A stretch of 64,000 nt of DNA from Verrucomicrobium sp. BvORR106 (GTDB taxonomy: Bacteria > Verrucomicrobiota > Verrucomicrobiia > Verrucomicrobiales > Verrucomicrobiaceae), in NCBI RefSeq assembly GCF_000739655.1, contig NZ_BATR01000130.1, positions 1 to 64,000 of the forward strand, written 5' to 3'. Positions 62,738 through 64,000 of the stretch are shown here, in pieces (the stretch's first letter is position 1; each line of letters starts with the position of its first letter). Under the pieces are notes generated by a model. The model ran no database searches and was not told the DNA's origin. It saw only the letters and a list, made by a program, of their open reading frames with translations. A program made the position numbers and the translations under genes.

Positions 62738-64000
62738 ATGACCTCCGAGAAAAACCCCGCGCTGAGCGGCGCGGTGCTGCCCACCTTTTTTTACTACGCG
62801 ATCCCTTCAATGGTGGGATTGATCGCGCTTACCACGACGAGCCTGGTCGATGGCGTCTTCGTTGGCAACTATGTCGGTGCAGACGCCCTCGCCTCGGTGA
62901 CGCTTCTTGTGCCGCTCCTCACCGTCCTCTATGCCCTCGCCTTGATGTTCTCCATCGGCGGTTCGGTGGCCGCGGGGACGCACATCGGCGCGAAAGATCC
63001 AGGCTCGGCCTCCTCCGTTTTCAGTCAGACCCTCATCGTCACCGTCGCGACCACCTCGCTCTTTGCCCTTGCCAGCCTTGTCTTCGAGCCCTGGCTGTTC
63101 CGGCTCCTCAATGTGCCGGCCGAGCTGGTGCCCATGGTCCGCGAGTATTTCGGCATCCTACGCTGGGGCCTCATCATCCAGCTCACGACGATGGTGCTGT
63201 ACTACTTCGTGCGTGCGGACGGCCATCCCATTCTTGCCACGGTCTCGCTTCTCGTCGGTTCGCTGGGGAACATCGCCCTCGACCTGTTCTTCGTCTGCCA
63301 ATGGGGATGGGGCCTCGCCGGTGCCGCATGGTCCACCGCTGTCGCCCAGGTGGCGCAGGCCGGTGTGCTCTGTGCCTATTTTTTCAGCCGCAAGCGGACG
63401 CTGCATTTCGTCTGGCGGCAGACCCGTTGGTCCCATTTTTTCAAGGCTTGCTACAACGGCGTTTCAGAGTTCATCAATGAAATTTCCGCCGGCTTCATAA
63501 TCTGGCTGCTGAACTTCCTCCTCATCGCCCGCCTGGGGGTTGATGGCGTCGCTGCTTTCAGTGTCGTCAGTTATTACATCTACCTCAGCTTGATGCTGAC
63601 CTATGGGCTTGCCGACGCCGTCCATCTGCTCGTCAGTCAGAATTTCGGTGCGGGAAACCATCAGCGGAGCCGGCAGTTCCTCTTCACGGCCCTCATCGGT
63701 TCAGGCGGCATCGGTCTCATCCTCTCCGTCTCCCTGCTGCTTTTCCGAGACCACCTCACCGGCTGGTTCCTGAGCGGCGAGGACACTGCCATCGTGGCCG
63801 AAGCGGGCCGCCTTGCCTATGCGGTCTGGCCGCTCTTCCTCGTCAACGGCGTCAATGTCATCTTAAGCTGCTATCTCACCGCCATCCACAAGCCGACCCC
63901 ATCAGCCATCGTTGCCACTCTGCGCGGCCTCGTGCTGCCCGCCTGCTTCCTGCTCGGCCTCGCCCACCTCTTCGGGCAAGCGCCCTTCCGGGACAACGTC
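62738..64000 (+). CDS. MATE family efflux transporter (3' end outside window)
   Basis: 421 residues are visible and the frame stays open to the last base. The ATG at 62738 is 16 bases after the dehydrogenase stop. About ten hydrophobic helices are seen, starting with FYYAIPSMVGLIALTTTSLVDGVFVGNYVG, the first-helix pattern of NorM/DinF-like MATE exporters, and LVSQNFGAGNHQRSRQF in the second half. Placed at the end of the siderophore genes it is a candidate exporter of the product. Helices 11-12 and the terminus lie outside. Confidence 0.9.
   Translation, partial: MTSEKNPALSGAVLPTFFYYAIPSMVGLIALTTTSLVDGVFVGNYVGADALASVTLLVPLLTVLYALALMFSIGGSVAAGTHIGAKDPGSASSVFSQTLIVTVATTSLFALASLVFEPWLFRLLNVPAELVPMVREYFGILRWGLIIQLTTMVLYYFVRADGHPILATVSLLVGSLGNIALDLFFVCQWGWGLAGAAWSTAVAQVAQAGVLCAYFFSRKRTLHFVWRQTRWSHFFKACYNGVSEFINEISAGFIIWLLNFLLIARLGVDGVAAFSVVSYYIYLSLMLTYGLADAVHLLVSQNFGAGNHQRSRQFLFTALIGSGGIGLILSVSLLLFRDHLTGWFLSGEDTAIVAEAGRLAYAVWPLFLVNGVNVILSCYLTAIHKPTPSAIVATLRGLVLPACFLLGLAHLFGQAPFRDNV

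Overview
The window reads as one contig from a high-GC member of the phylum Verrucomicrobiota, probably close to Verrucomicrobium or Prosthecobacter. That placement is inferred from gene content: a PVC-type beta-propeller/HEAT/c-heme protein, a MoxR-DUF58-BatA-like-DUF4175 cluster of the type found in planctomycetes and verrucomicrobia, a Gfo/Idh/MocA oxidoreductase, and a CesT-type type III secretion chaperone beside a large unknown protein (type III secretion genes are known from Verrucomicrobium spinosum). Most genes lack an obvious Shine-Dalgarno sequence, so several starts rest on protein alignment logic.

Layout. 1-2010: end of an oxidoreductase gene, then a discoidin-like lipoprotein with a clear terminator. 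2638-4701: a hybrid histidine kinase whose membrane domain has the ethylene-receptor Cys-x3-His and Asp pattern. 4918-17315: MoxR ATPase, DUF58 protein, two von Willebrand/amidotransferase-fold membrane proteins, a 1540-residue DUF4175-like coiled-coil protein and a prenyltransferase/squalene-oxidase-repeat protein, probably one operon. 17403-19139: ammonium transporter behind a perfect-looking sigma-54 promoter and ended by a strong terminator. 19140-19667: repeat-rich spacer. 19668-24710 (minus): Fur-family regulator, cupin, lipoyl synthase, CesT-like chaperone and its candidate effector. 24881-32563: OsmC, then ROK kinase, Ppx/GppA-HD phosphatase and polyphosphate kinase, followed by an RDD protein, an APH-type kinase-fold protein and a PstS-like phosphate-binding protein. 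33418-36488: GAF-PAS histidine kinase, FixJ/LuxR regulator and a lone receiver. 36500-41361: a small membrane protein flanked by two copies of an 18-bp palindrome, a small lipoprotein and the 1129-residue c-heme protein. 41788-47219 (minus): Gld-type ABC ATPase, permease, GldG-like and DUF4340 proteins. 47536-49921: a membrane-anchored helical-repeat protein and a cyclic-nucleotide-binding-domain protein.

49922-64000 is the most interesting part: an iron-siderophore island. It has a PepSY membrane protein, a TonB-dependent receptor, an outer-membrane-like protein, and then a tightly packed operon in the same order as the Bacillus petrobactin genes: AsbB-like NIS synthetase, AsbC-like adenylating enzyme, a fused AsbD-AsbE-like carrier/condensing protein, and an AsbF-like 3-dehydroshikimate dehydratase. 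It continues with a carboxy(nor)spermidine decarboxylase and dehydrogenase that would make the polyamine building block, and a MATE exporter cut by the window edge. No AsbA-like enzyme is in the window. The upstream regions of the uptake and biosynthesis units share a bipartite 36-37 nt sequence, a good candidate for a common iron-responsive operator.

No rRNA, convincing tRNA, CRISPR array, transposase or phage gene was found.
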